From: Amphibalanus amphitrite
Taxonomy: Eukaryota > Arthropoda > Thecostraca > Balanomorpha > Balanidae
Reading direction: 5' to 3'
Assembly: GCF_019059575.1 (NCBI RefSeq)
Contig: NW_024881696.1
Location: forward strand, 744,001-808,000
Length of the DNA stretch: 64,000 nucleotides
Shown here: one piece after another, positions 38,241-50,475 of the stretch
How positions within the stretch are numbered: position 1 is the stretch's first letter
How the letters are laid out: the number at the start of each line of letters is the position of its first letter
The notes under the pieces: generated by a model
The model's input: only the letters and a program-made list of their open reading frames with translations
Told to the model about the DNA's origin: nothing
Databases searched by the model: none
Program-made: the position numbers and the translations under genes

Positions 38241-38427
38241 TCAGCGGGCGCTGCCGGCGCGCGGTGAGCGCGACTGAGTGTTGTCGGTCGGCTGGGAGGA
38301 CCCGGAGCGCGGGCTCTCGGTCAACTCCGGCAGCACGGTAGGCGCGTCCACCGGGGTGAACGGAGAGATCTCCGGCGGCTCAAAGTCGCCGTCCTCCTGG
38401 CTCAGAACCAGCACCAGCGTCGTCGGC
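38241..38427 (-). CDS. ELOB: Elongin B, C-terminal coding exon
   Basis: Reading minus from 38427, just after the acceptor CTCTCTCAG, the exon continues the codon split by the upstream donor and encodes 61 further residues to TGA at 38241. Its first part, with PTTLVLVLSQEDGDFEPPEI and then a proline-rich turn ending VLPEL, follows the order of the Elongin B C-terminal half (strand, acidic turn, PPELPDVM-like end). Conserved phase across the junction supports the model. After the family motif, about 25 Ser/Arg/Gly-rich residues extend the tail, making the protein about 138 residues against 118 in human. Elongin B pairs with Elongin C as adaptor in VHL/SOCS-box ubiquitin ligases and in the Elongin transcription factor. 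Confidence 0.88.
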
Positions 38428-38843
38428 CTGAGAGAGCGAGGAGGGGGGTCACGGAGCAGCCGCGGTCAGCGCCTGAACTCAGAATACCAGTCGAGAGCAC
38501 GCGCTGTGGGATAATGCAGCACATCTCAACACAAACGCTTGTCGAAATAGAAACTCTAAAATATACATCAAACAGTATTTGACCCATCACTAAAATATCA
38601 ACAACTTCACGCTAGTTGTTTCTCCGTACAATTGATGAGTAATGAGCTAACCCTCAGCATTCCTATCATGAGCCCTTACACGTTCTAGAAAGTTTTCTCA
38701 TCCCAGCGCGACGCCTCAAGGAAAACCAAAGTAAGGCTGATGGGCAGAAGTATCATGAGATAAAATTAAAGTAGCCATACTGACATCCTCGCTGAGCTAA
38801 CACAAAAGTAAATTATTTTGTCAAAAGCAAACATCATACCCAC
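38428..38843 (-). other. Elongin B intron
   Basis: Bounded on the minus strand by GTGGGTATG (donor, 38843 downward) and CTCGCTCTCTCAG (acceptor ending 38428). It is a phase-2 intron: AG remains on the 5' exon and G starts the 3' exon, forming an Arg codon. No other feature is seen inside. Confidence 0.8.
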
Positions 38844-39073
38844 CTGTATAATGGAGAGCCTGCAGCTGTTATGCCCACAGATTCAAGTGTATCAGAGTCC
38901 TCTAGAATGACTTCATTATACATCAGACGCTGGTTGTCGGGCGGAACCTTCAACATCTTCTCCAGCATTCTCTTCAGCTCCAACGTGGATGTCGATTTCT
39001 TGGCATCTGTTACTACAGTTATCTTTTTCCTTCTTATCATGAGATACACTTTTGCCTCTGGATTGGCAGACAT
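38844..39073 (-). CDS. ELOB: Elongin B, N-terminal coding exon (ubiquitin-like)
   Basis: The exon encodes 76 codons plus two bases. After a short leader (MSANPEAK) comes VYLMIRRKKITVVTDAKKS, equivalent to the family's FLMIRR..TTIFTDAK. ELKRMLEKMLKVPPDNQRL and a DSDTLESVGIT segment follow, the classic Elongin B ubiquitin fold. ATG at 39073 is the first Met and has G at -3. An alternative is an acceptor at CCAATCCAG within the leader, because a pyrimidine-rich stretch without AG precedes it; then the start would lie further upstream. In the cell the protein stabilises Elongin C in cullin-2/5 ligases and in the RNA polymerase II elongation factor. Family identity is firm; the exact N-terminus is not. 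Confidence 0.9.
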
Positions 39074-42000
39074 GGCAAGTAATATTACAAACAGGAACAG
39101 GAACAGGAAAATGTTACCAACATAAATATACCTGCACTTCGGAAAACTGCAGCTCTGTTGGGATCTGGGATCGGCAACTGACCTCTGGTTAGCTCTTTAG
39201 GTTAAAACTTCTAAAAACGGCAAACAGTGATAAATGACGTCACAAAATTTATTCACAGATTAAAGAGGCGCCTCAGGTTGTCTTGATGTGTCGTGTGTTT
39301 TGGGATGAATCAAATGTGTTACCTTCTTTATAGGAAAACTTTGGGAAAACTTGACAATTTCGCACGTGTCTTGCACGGTAAAAGATGCCTCGTCCGTGCG
39401 TCACCGCGTCGGTTATATTTGCGGTAGGCAAGTAAAGGTCACTGGTAGTCTTCTCGACGCCAATGACGTCTAAAATGATAGATTGATACGCTTTGGAAAA
39501 CCATTATGCGTAATAAACGCAACACAAACATCGTAAATCTTTAAATTGTTTGATTGTGGACAGCTTTTCTGCAGTAAATGCGCAACCCACTGACGTTCAG
39601 AAGACAATATTGACATCTTATCTTGTCAATGGCAGCCGGTGACTTCTGATCTGATGACCCGGTGATGCGACGAGCAGTCACCGTTTGGTGAACACTCTGT
39701 CACCGTTTGGTGAACACTCTGTCACCGGACCTCATTACGCAGTGACGGACAGTTCAGCTCGGTGCCAGGATCCACAGCCGGCTGGCTGATTGATCCCGGC
39801 GCCCTGCCACCCAGCTCTCCGAGAGCTGACACGCCTCACCGCAGCCGATGTAAATTTAGCCGCCGGCGGTTGGGATGCAGGGGCGACGCTCCAGCGTCCC
39901 GACGCATCGGCTAGATGGTAGTGGGGGTGGGGGGGGGGGGAGAGCACAAGGAGGGAAGAACCGCCAACGACACATGTGAGACCGAAAACAACAGCAGCTG
40001 GCTCTCCAAGCATCCTAATCCTGCGTATTCAGTCGTCTGCCCGCGTTAATCGAGACTAGACGAGCCCCGCACCGGTCCCACAGCGGTCATCTCACAGGTA
40101 GCCCCGTGTCGTTCAATTTCGCTGAACAGGTCCCATTAGGTCTGCAGAGGCCACGTGCTTCTGCGGCCAGCCACAGAGACAAGACCGGTGACACGTGGCA
40201 TGGCTTCGCCTCTGATCATGGGGCTGTTACATCACATACGCTGAATATTTTCGAGCATTATGCCTGGTCTTGTGGGCGGTGGGTTGGCTATAAAGTGCTT
40301 CGTTATTCAACAAAACCCACACGTTATCTGATAAAATAATGCCTATAAGCCACGAATTTCATGTCATTCGTCTTAAAAGAACACACCTATGGAATATTTG
40401 TGTAATCTGAAGGATCCGAAAACGAGTTTACTGAATGCCAATCGCTTTGGGTGTGGCAATTGGCACGTAGGTATACGAATGTAACACCATTCCAATGAGG
40501 CGGCATCTCAGACTGCTGGCGTGCCGGCTGTCCAGAAAAGGCGGCAATCTGAACCAGCCACTCTGACGCTGATGCTAATGAAGATTGAAGACTGAAGAGG
40601 CATGCTGTTATGAGTTCCCTGCATGATCATAGGTATGACTCTTATTCGGATGTTCGCAATATTGTTCACGGGCTGTCTGCTGTCACTTTTTACGAAGATA
40701 CTCGTACATGCAATGTGTGACATCAAATTCTCAATAAACTGTAACGTAGCTGCTTGCCAGAAATAGTAAATAATAAAAATCAGCCCCTCGAATCTCGCCT
40801 TATCCAACCGAGCGACTTTTGAGTGGCTACTTCTTGCGCGCATCATCATCAAACGTCACAATCCGCACGTCATCGTGCCAAATACGTCAGTGGGGAGCGC
40901 GTCAGCGAGTGCCGTCAGGAAGCTCAAATCACTGGTCGTGCGTCAGGCTCACATCATGGCCAGAGTGGCGGGCCTGACAGTAGTCGAAGGCTGGCCAGTT
41001 CATAGGCCCTCCATGGCGCACGTGCCACGGGGACGTGACGGGTTGCCAAGCTAGGCGGGGTGGCAGGTTAGAGAGGGGGTGGTAGGGCAGTGGGCAGGAA
41101 CACAGAGAGGGAAGGGGAGGGATTTATAGGCGTGCCGGAAGACCAGCCTGTGCCCCTGAGACACCCGATATTGGGCAGGCCCTCTCGCCCATGACAACCA
41201 AACAAGACGTAGCCGCGGACGGCCGACGGTACACGAGACAAGCGACGTAGTACGGACGGGTTTGGCGGTGTCGAGGCGGACGAGGGACACTCGGTGACGT
41301 CAGTCGGCTCCCCTGTGATCATGTGTCAGTCGGTGAGGGTTGTATGGTACTTACAGTCAGCTAATGAATGATGCATCGGCTAGTAACAAACGACGGTGTA
41401 TGCACTCTGATTTTACATCAGTTGCGTTTTAGGTGGCACGAAATGTGACCATGAGTTCCTGTGAATCTGATCACGGGTGGTGAATTCGTGCGCATTTGCC
41501 AGGATACTATACTCGGAATAAAGTTAATGATTCGTCTCCGCAGTTCACCTTTCCGAATGTCTCTATTGCTACCTGTCAGGAGATGCTCAGAGATATTCAC
41601 TTTTCTGAGAAGCACATTGCCGATACACCGTTTGATGCACCACGTGGACACATTTACGTCAAAAACTCATGTAAAGTCCGCATATCCAATGTCGCCGCAC
41701 ACCGCTGGTGGCTACCGAAGATGCATTGTCGCTTCTAGTCGACAGGCATCAGCTAGATAAATCAACATGTTGCTGAGATACATGACGATGCACAATGCAC
41801 ATGTTTATTGGATGTCCTGTGGGCCGTTATTCCTTGCAATGATGCAATGTATAGGTTGCATGCTCCCAGCTTCTTGGTATATGAAGAGAGCCGCGCCAAC
41901 TCACGGGGCTCGCTGACTGATCGCTTTCTGACCGCTGTCAGGCTCTTATTAGTGTAATATCTGGCCGTGAAATAAAGACGCTTTTCTGAAGGACTTTCTA

Positions 42001-42540
42001 TCTGTGACGCCCAGCTCACAGAAGTTAAGTCCTATCTTGACACTTCGAGCGCCAGATATACCGGAGAACCGGGCGAAGCTAACTTTGGGCATCGATTCTC
42101 ATTACCAGGAAGTGGTGCTCTAATGGCAGGCGTTTCCCGGAACCGTGCTGACAAATGGCATTGCTTGCAGTTATTTTTTTCGAATATATCTTTGATCGTT
42201 AGTAATTAAATATGATTTCCTTATTTTGATGAGTTGATAGGTATGCAAGATTTAATATCAAACGAATGAAGCAAATGTATATTTCAAGAATATCAGCCAG
42301 CGCACCTGTACTGAACGTAAGATTACGCAAGAAAATCAAGCGATGACTTTCTTCCCTCGGCTCCCCCTGGGAGAAGGGAAGCTCTCCTTCCCACGGGGAA
42401 GGGGAGCTGGGAGCATGAGCTGAACTACCAGCTCAGCTCATGCCACCGAATGAATATGAAGGAAGTCCACCTTATACGGAAAAAAGCTCGTCATAAGCAA
42501 ATATTGCACGTAAGCTCGTGTTCACAGAAAAGGCGACACA
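39074..42540. other. Unassigned DNA upstream of Elongin B
   Basis: The first few hundred bases are expected to hold the Elongin B 5' UTR and promoter (minus strand), but no TATA or clear start site was seen. A 22-bp unit (GTCACCGTTTGGTGAACACTCT) is tandemly duplicated at about 39678-39726. Two adjacent hairpins lie at 42350-42443. Nothing else is recognisable. Confidence 0.35.
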
Positions 42541-43567
42541 CACTGAAAACAATTTCACCCAAAACTGGCGAGTAAACCGGTGCCTCGCGGGTACCCCTAT
42601 CCGCAACCATTTTTAACCACCCTGCCAGGAGTCAATTTAGGACATAACACTTTCGCAATTCACTCTGGAGAGTAGTAACCCTCCACGACTATTCGCGCAC
42701 CAGTGGCTCGCGACCCCTCCATCGAAAGATATTCATCGACGCCTACCTGGCAGCAGCGCCCCACAAACCCCTAGGAGATAGGGTTACCCTCCACGCCTAC
42801 CCTTCGCCGACCAAGTCACGAGGGCCAAAAAAAACTCCCACGCTTGACCATATTTGCGGGAAAATATCTATATTACAGCAATCTCACACCTAGAAAACAT
42901 CGGTGGGAAAGTTTCACATCGGTGGGAAAGGTCTAATCGAATTCCCAAAGAAATTTCGACATGACTCAGTCACCGGCAATCATGCAGACCGCCCGAAATC
43001 AAGAAGATGTGTCGCCGCTGCTTTCGTGACCTATATAAGAATCAAAATGGTCTCACTTGGTAGTTTCGGAAGAAAAAGCGTTGCCAATCGTCCCGTGATG
43101 AATATTGCAGAGGTTTTAAAGATGCACCCTAACAATTGTACTTTCGCCCCGTGCACATGGAAACCGCCAAACAATGTGCCAACATATCATTGGTTCAAAA
43201 AAAAGTTAAAAATTGTTGTAATTCAAAACTGTATGAGACAACGCCATCTAGTTGTAACAGTAGATCCAACTCCTTCAGGGCAGGTTATGTAAAGGTTCGC
43301 CATCCACGGATACGCGTTTGCGATACCTCGAGTAGTTCCAACTCTTTCAGTGAGGGCTGTGCCAATGACTCGACACCCGTGGGGACAATATCCGGTGCTG
43401 GGTAGCTACCTTACTGCAGACTGTGGGTACAGTGTATATTTACGAGTAATAAGGCAGGCAAGTCTGCTTACCCTCTAGCTAGAATCTGGACATGGCGAGT
43501 TAATACACATATACCACCCGCAGAGCAACGCTTAATTCGCCAGCTTCGGGTGAAATTGTTTTCAGTG
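42541..43567. mobile_element. CACTGAAAAC-ended element, second family
   Basis: The ends CACTGAAAACAATTTCACCC are perfect inverted repeats over 20 bp, with CA on both flanks. The first 12 bases equal those of the element at 14716-16769, so the two are probably related. The interior includes a 129-codon plus frame (42903-43292) of unknown identity and no recognisable transposase. Confidence 0.62.
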
Positions 43568-46500
43568 CACGCAGTGCAAAGATGATGAACCATGCCATTC
43601 CCCATTGCTGTTTTCAAAACATTTAGCTTCTGGGGTTTCAGGAATAAGTCAACAAATGAGTTCGCGTGCCAATATCAACCACATTTATAACCTGTGGTGT
43701 TAGCTCAAGCACCCAATATGGGCCGTATTAAAATATTTCTTTCGCTAGCTACAAACAAAACTGCAGCCGTGATCTTCGTTGCGTCACGAGTAGCCTTTGT
43801 CTTTTGTTCTGTATTAAATGTTAAATTACGCACATAGCAAACAGGTATAAATACGCGATTAGTCTTCGTCTTTTGTTGTCTATTAAATGTCAGTTTACGT
43901 AAATAGCAAACAGGTCGAAATACGGGATACAGCGGGATCAAACAAATGGCTCCCATTTGCGTCATGAACATTAAATACTTTATATTTAAGAACATGTGTA
44001 TCGTCTAGTGTTTGAAGGTCGGATGTCTCATTTGCTTTATGACTTGCTATTTTGCGTCGTCACCTTTGAGGCTCCGTTAGACCCTCAGCTGTGTTGACAA
44101 GGTCGCCTAACGCACGACAGAGGAAGTTTCTGATCACGCATTGCCATAACTGCAGCTGCAGTTCTTTCCATGGCCGTAATGCGAACTGCTACGCAATGCT
44201 GTAGTATTTCCGAAAAATAACCCAGAAACACCTGAACTTACCTTAGAGAAATGGGGCAGGTGATTCACTGACTGTTGACGGCAAACTTGGTCCGCTAGGT
44301 TCCTTTATTTTCCTTTTCCTTGGTCATGTGCCGCTGAAGATCTAATTTTGACCAGGATGAGAATCAGTCTCCTTGTCCAGTCTGCCATCCTTCAGCCTTC
44401 AGGAGGTGTCGAAACTCGAAACCTCCGGACTAGCTGAATCTGGATCTTTGAAACATGAAAAAACGTTCGAGAACGTTTGTCGACTGTAAAAAATGTCACA
44501 AGCTGATTGTTTTTATGATTCGATATTTCTTCCATAATGAAAACAATTTAATTAACACCACACTTTATACTGTAAATAAATCAAATATGCACATAATTTG
44601 CATAGCTAAGAAAGGGATTAACTTGCAGCCAGCAGTCAAAACACTAACATTATGCAATCGGTGACATCACCCGTCCGACGGACCTCAAGAGAAATAACTC
44701 TCACGCCATGAACACCAGCCATTTCTAGCACTGTTCAGTAGCCGGAGAGCTACTGAACCACCGAGAGCTCAGGTCCATGGATGAGCACCATGTCTGATCC
44801 GACTGGTTGACCGTCTCCGGCCTCAGCTGAAGGCAGTTATCACCTGAAGTACGGCCACGGGCCACGGGGTACGGCATTATTTCTATCACGATCCGTGTCA
44901 GCCGTGGGTGCAGCTTTTTATCGGCTGCAGGAGCCAGAAACGGTTCTTGCGAGACAGCTGCAGTTGTAACGGCAAATGCAGCCGTTTGCGGTAAAGCGAC
45001 GTAATCAACACTACATCAACATTAACACTGACACAATACCATTCAAAACTAATATCAAATGTACATGTGCTTGACCGGCTGAGGTGTTTACCCGCTGCTG
45101 CTGCTGGGCTGCCGGCAGTGGGTTGGGTTGGCTACCACTCCGGTCCACACCCGGACTCAGGTGCCGGCCGATGAATAGATGGCGCCACTGCAGCCCGATA
45201 CAGCGCCACCGGAGTCGCAGCAGGATCTGGCCTCCGATCCCCTCCGTGGGAGTCGACATTAGTGGAGTCGTCATCCACATTCCCCAGGGATGCTCTGTTG
45301 CCTGTTGGCGTGTGATGTGATGCTATATGAGATAGTTGATACCCTTATGGAGTCCGCGAGGTAGATCCCACCTCCCACGTTTGCTGACGATATGACAGAA
45401 TAAGCCGTCCGAGCACAGCGGGACGAATTGTCAATTAGGCTCGAACCGATGGGTGATACCCTATAGTCTTTTTACATTTGTTGAGTGACGCGTTATTGCG
45501 TGTGCTGACGTGGAAATCGTATCCCCGCTGCTCTAACCTGAGGCTTCATCTGACGAAACAGCAGGATTCACGCTAAATTAGCCTGGGTGGCGCAAATGTC
45601 ACAGATTTGAGACTATGAGCATGCTTTTATAAATTATTTAATTTTGATCATGTCGACATAACACGCATCGCTTTTCGGACGTCGATATCAGGATGCTTTG
45701 CGAGCACAGTAGGTACGCGGGCGCGGGCATAAAATAATTAAATCCGGATTAATAAAATCCAGATGGTGTCAACTGCCAACAAAATGAGTTCAGAACTGAT
45801 TGTAAACTGTTGTTGCCGGTTCGTCGCTGCGGAGCGTATCACCCACGGCTCCTCTTCGTCATGCCAGCATGGATGTCACTGAGGGCGGCTTCCGCCGCAA
45901 ACGACTTGTTTTACATCCAACATCTTATTCAGGAGCTTCCGATAGAAGCTCGTAGCTTTATAGCATTGCAGAGCTCGTATGAGTGCAATGATAGAGAACG
46001 ATGAGAAAAATAAAGAGCCTTTGTATTCATGTGTGTAAACATATTCAAGGCAATCGGTATTGGGTAAACTGACGATCGAATTCATAGTTCACTTGGGAAT
46101 CATTTAACATTCGAGTACAGCATGGCCTCATGTGTAGGTACCATGTCGGGACTGACAAGCATCATTCCCTCGTAAACCAGTCTCCGGTAAATCTTACTGC
46201 TACCGATACTGACCAGACGCAAACCGATGCGACTCCATTGCCGAGACCATGGCCTGAGTCTGCAGAACACATAAACCGGGTGCTCCATGGGCAGAAGTCT
46301 AAGCTTTGATTCAGTTAATGTTGCAAATCGTTCACATAACGAAGCCAACCTCATGTATGGGGCTGGGCACATTATTTCAAATAGTGTATTCGCTTGACAT
46401 TGGGTTACACGTGCAAATGAGAGATCAAAGAGGAGGCTGCGTTAGGCGTTCACCATTCAATAATTGGTAAGCTCCGTGCAATACCTATGCTAAAGAGCAG

Positions 46501-48248
46501 GCAATCAGGAGATATAATCAGCTGTAACTATATTGTTTGGTCCCCGATAGAGATGTTATTTTTGCATCATCGCCGGGTCGCAATTTTGACGTTCCTAAGT
46601 TTAAAAACGTTTTTAGCAAACAAGAAAATAAATAAGTATACTTACCTTTTCCTTAGTCATGGCTGATGGCAATTGGCAGCCATTGTTCAGCTAGACGAGC
46701 ACACACATCATGCATGACGCCACCGTTGTGTGCCACCTCTGACGTCATTATCGCACCAGAACTATTCAACCAGCAATAAATGGGTGTGAAAACCGCTATT
46801 CAACAATGACATTCATCGAAGTGCTTGTATTTGGGCCCATAAATATCGCGATAGCGAAAAATGAGCGATCACAATTCGAGCCGACTGGGTCAAAAATATC
46901 CACTGCCGCTTTCATAATTCATCAAGGACCTGCTGTCATCCCATGAAAACATGCTACCGGTCCTGTTATTGCGCGTTAGTTTTGCTTTACGTCATGGGTT
47001 TTCCGTGTTGTGTGGTAGCAAAGTTCATAAAAACGGCCAGCATGAGTCCTTTGATTTCCGACCAGCGGCCTTGATCCACTTAATTCGCTCGCAAAAGGTG
47101 ACGCGTCAGATTTGGGAGTCGCATCGGAAACTAGCGCGTCAACTGGTGTTCGGAAGCCCAGGGGTTCATGTCGCAGGCTTTGTTACACCTGTGGACTCTG
47201 AAGTACTTATGTTTCAGGGCTTTGGTGGCCTTTACAGATTGTCGACAGTGCAGGTGGTGCATGTAGGGCAGAGGGTTTTTATTATTAAAATAATTCGGCC
47301 AAGACAAAGTGTCTAAGGTTATAAACGTTTGTGAGTGCCATATGGGTGATATGGACGGTAAGCAAGAGCCAATTCTATTCGATATATTAATTCGCCTTCG
47401 CTTGCACTTGCCCTACAGGGCTGTAGACATCACCTCTCATATGTCATTTGTCCCATAGAAAAAGGTAATGAAAGCATCGAACCAAGAGCCATTCCGGCTC
47501 GGATGAGCGCCAATATATCGCGACCTTCTGGTAATTAAACTGATCATTCGTAGGTAGCTATCGATGCATGTCCAATAACTGCGTCACATACATCCTGGGA
47601 CAGAACCCAACGACGCGACTCTAAATTTCTGATAATGAAACGTTTCCAATATATTCGTGCGGAAACAACAAACATAGCTTTATATCTCCATTACTAAAAC
47701 ATAGCTTAATAAGTTGTAAGAAATATGGAAAGGGATATAAGAAAACGACTAAGGACAAAACACCGTTGCTGCAAAAGCCACTTCAAATTAACAGCAATGA
47801 AGATTCTTCGACATTGACTGAATGATCCTAGGACAAATTTCGACAAGTCTTCATTTGAATTGATTGAACCAGTTCAATGCATGGGCATGGAAAATGAACA
47901 TATGACGGGCAATCACATGAAAAATAAATTATGACATGTCATCAAAAATAGCAGTTAAAAATATATCATTCTTAACTGTTGAAAATCCGACATCTTTTTT
48001 GCAAAGCGCAGTTGACAAATCTTTTCGAATAGTATGCATCCAAAGTTATACGCAAACGTTGACGGATGAATAAATATCCCTAGTATCATTTATCACGGTA
48101 ATGTGACCAAACTAGAGCCAACCTTCTCCCTTCTGTAGAACATCGCTCCTTAGGATGAACATAGGACATTTTCTAATGTGTGTGGTAATAAAATCAGAGC
48201 AACAGTTAGCAACTGCAGTCACAGCATTGTTAAACTCGTGAAAAGCGA
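43568..48248. other. Unassigned DNA
   Basis: At 43797-43930 a unit of about 72 bp (with GCAAACAGGT and TATTAAATGT) is present twice in tandem. A perfect 10-bp-stem hairpin GTTCAGTAGC...GCTACTGAAC lies near 44733-44758. A 121-codon plus frame (46951-47316) with no known homologue was not accepted. Part of 47.3-48.2 kb may be the 3' UTR of the ionotropic receptor. Confidence 0.35.
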
Positions 48249-49712
48249 CTATGAATGAAATACGCGATACATCTCATCATGTCTTCGATACAACGACCCG
48301 CTTTCTTTAGACTTGCGTTTTCGTCTTTTGAAGCAAAGATAGCGTTTTTCAGTCGCTTTACAGTCCTGATACTTGGCTTCACGCACTCTCGATGACACAA
48401 CTCTTGACCACACAAATTCTATGGCGAAAATAAGCGCGCAAAATATGAGCGCGATCGGCATAATGGCGATGACTGCCACCACATCGCCCACGGACATCTC
48501 TTTAAACGTGGCCGTGGAGCGACAGATGTCCTTCGCAGCCGTCAGCCAATAGTTCTGCAGGCGCGACACGACACCACTCTCCAGCATCCGCAGCATTAGC
48601 GTGTTGATGGCCCGCTTGGTCTGGCCCAGGTCCTGCGCGATGGCCAGGTACTGGGGGTTCCTGGTGGGCTGTCGGCCAAACAGCGGCACCAGGTGACACG
48701 CCTCCGGGCCCTGTGAGAACAGCAGCCGGTCCAGGTCGACGAACGTCATGACGTAGGGCTCGGTGGTGCGCCGGCCGGTCGGCCCGCTCAGCTCCAGTCG
48801 GATGTAGCTGTCCCCGGTGGCAGCGCGACGGTACAGCTCGCGCTCGTACTGATCACCACTAGCCTTCCAGTCGTTGAGGTTGGCGTATCCGGGCTCGATG
48901 GCAAACAGCCAGCCGGGCTCTTCGACAAACTCGCGCAGGCTGGTGATGGGCCGGTCCACCTTGGTGACGGTTAGGTAGGAGATGAGATTGGCAGTGTAAA
49001 TGGCGTAGATGAGGATGCTCAGCACCCAGCAGGAGACGGTCACGACCCGTGCGGCCAGGGAGCTCGGCGTGCTAGCCCAGCCCTGGTTCACCAGAGCCAT
49101 GAAGCTGGAGAGCAGGCACGACGACCAGGTCATCTCACTGACGGTCCGCCGGTCCTCAGCTCTGGGGTGGTTGAAGCGCACAGTCACGCGAAGCGCGACC
49201 GACATCGCAAACAGGAATGCCAGAATTATCCACCAAACGTCAGCGCTCAGCGGCTTCAGAAGAGCGCTGAAGATACTCGGAGTCATTTCAGGGATCGTCT
49301 TTGATCCCTGACGAATGTAGAACGTCGCTGCATCGAACGCCACCGGCACGGCGTCCATGAAATCAATGACCGTCTTGCGGTCGCTGCGCATCTTCAGCCA
49401 GGTGAGAGCGACGTCTGCGCGTCCGTAGGCCAGTTCGCCCACTACGCCGGTCCAGGTGCCGTTCTCGGTGACGCTGCCGTAGCCCAGATCCACCACCGGC
49501 TGCATCACGTAGCTGAGGTTGAGCTCGCTGGTGATGGCCTCCCACAGCTGGAACAGGTAGCCCTCGTAGTGGTACGAGCCGTTCTGGAGCTGGTGGACGT
49601 ATAGGTAGGGCGGGTCGTGGCTGGCGAGCACCCGCAGTGGTCGGTCGGGGGTCCCGACCTGCCGCTGCGACCAGCTGGAGCCCGCTGATACAAGGTCACC
49701 GTGGTCCTCCAT
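48249..49712 (-). CDS. Ionotropic receptor (chemosensory iGluR-like channel)
   Basis: A 487-residue uninterrupted frame has the full iGluR core. Ligand-binding half S1 spans about residues 24-156 (PLRVLASHDPPYLYV, then TWTGVVGELAYGRADVALTW). R112 in SDRKTVIDF aligns with the arginine that holds the ligand carboxylate in glutamate receptors. Helix M1 is about 157-179, the pore loop 195-212, M2/M3 222-248 with YTANLISYLTV (the SYTANLAAFLTV motif), S2 about 252-408 and the last helix 409-435, followed by a basic tail (KRRKRKSK). It acts as a plasma-membrane cation channel in chemosensory or related neurons, usually with a co-receptor. No amino-terminal domain or signal peptide is present, and a TAG lies in frame 12 nt before the ATG, so an upstream exon joined near TTGTATCAG (about 49686) is likely. 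It resembles divergent IRs rather than IR25a/IR8a. Which IR it is cannot be said. Confidence 0.9.
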   Translation of the reverse strand: MEDHGDLVSAGSSWSQRQVGTPDRPLRVLASHDPPYLYVHQLQNGSYHYEGYLFQLWEAITSELNLSYVMQPVVDLGYGSVTENGTWTGVVGELAYGRADVALTWLKMRSDRKTVIDFMDAVPVAFDAATFYIRQGSKTIPEMTPSIFSALLKPLSADVWWIILAFLFAMSVALRVTVRFNHPRAEDRRTVSEMTWSSCLLSSFMALVNQGWASTPSSLAARVVTVSCWVLSILIYAIYTANLISYLTVTKVDRPITSLREFVEEPGWLFAIEPGYANLNDWKASGDQYERELYRRAATGDSYIRLELSGPTGRRTTEPYVMTFVDLDRLLFSQGPEACHLVPLFGRQPTRNPQYLAIAQDLGQTKRAINTLMLRMLESGVVSRLQNYWLTAAKDICRSTATFKEMSVGDVVAVIAIMPIALIFCALIFAIEFVWSRVVSSRVREAKYQDCKATEKRYLCFKRRKRKSKESGSLYRRHDEMYRVFHS

Positions 49713-50475
49713 GTGGGGAGTCTAGGGCGACGGGTTCACTCTCGTCTTAGTCAAACTTCTTCTGCTACAGAACTTAAATTCCTTGCTCAAGAGTGAGACG
49801 AGAAAGTTGCTAACACCTGACCTCATATCATGAAAAACTGGCCCACAAACTAAGCGCGTCCGTGGGTCACGCGTCCAAAACCATCGCAACTTACAACCAC
49901 AATCATACCGAGTCGACCATCACCCTCCACTGTTACCGGAGCACTGAGCACCCACCGCGGCGGGGACACGCAGCGGACACGTTACCATCCACGGTCCGAC
50001 CGTGCTCCAAAGGCACTCGTGTCCGTGCCACCTGCATACGCTCCCACCGTCCGTAACGACACGAGTCCGCATTGTGAGCATATGGCGGTTTGTTTGTGAT
50101 TAATGGACAATGTACGGCGTATCGAGTGTTTGGTGCGGTGGATGTCACCATAAATATCCAAATAGCTCGTCGTTGCATGATTGTTACCGATAGAGACGGT
50201 CGCACATCGATTACAGACGGAGTCGGCGGCTAAATGACATAAAGCGCGTCGCTTTATGCCATTTAGTCGTTAAATTACGTGCCCTGAAAATGAAAGAGTT
50301 GGCCATCTTCATCGCAAACTTAGGTCAATGGCCATACGAATGTCTCAATTGCCTTCAATTGAAGACCATTACAAGTTATTGAAGGGAACTAATCAGCTAC
50401 CCACGAAAGTTAAGTAAAGCGTCGACTGAAAGGATGCAATATTGAGCACTGGTGTAGAAGTCAGACGCACTACTA
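49713..50475. other. Region upstream of the ionotropic receptor
   Basis: It may contain a 5' intron of the receptor gene. A near-perfect hairpin at 50230-50266 (17-bp arms, one mismatch, 3-nt loop, CTAAATGACATAAAGCG) is the only structure noticed. Confidence 0.4.

Noticed and set aside
46951..47316. 121-codon plus frame starting with a hydrophobic stretch
   Set aside because: No recognisable domain, no nearby exon structure, and length within chance for this window.
49009..49311. Plus-strand frame antisense to the ionotropic receptor
   Set aside because: Shadow of the receptor coding strand.
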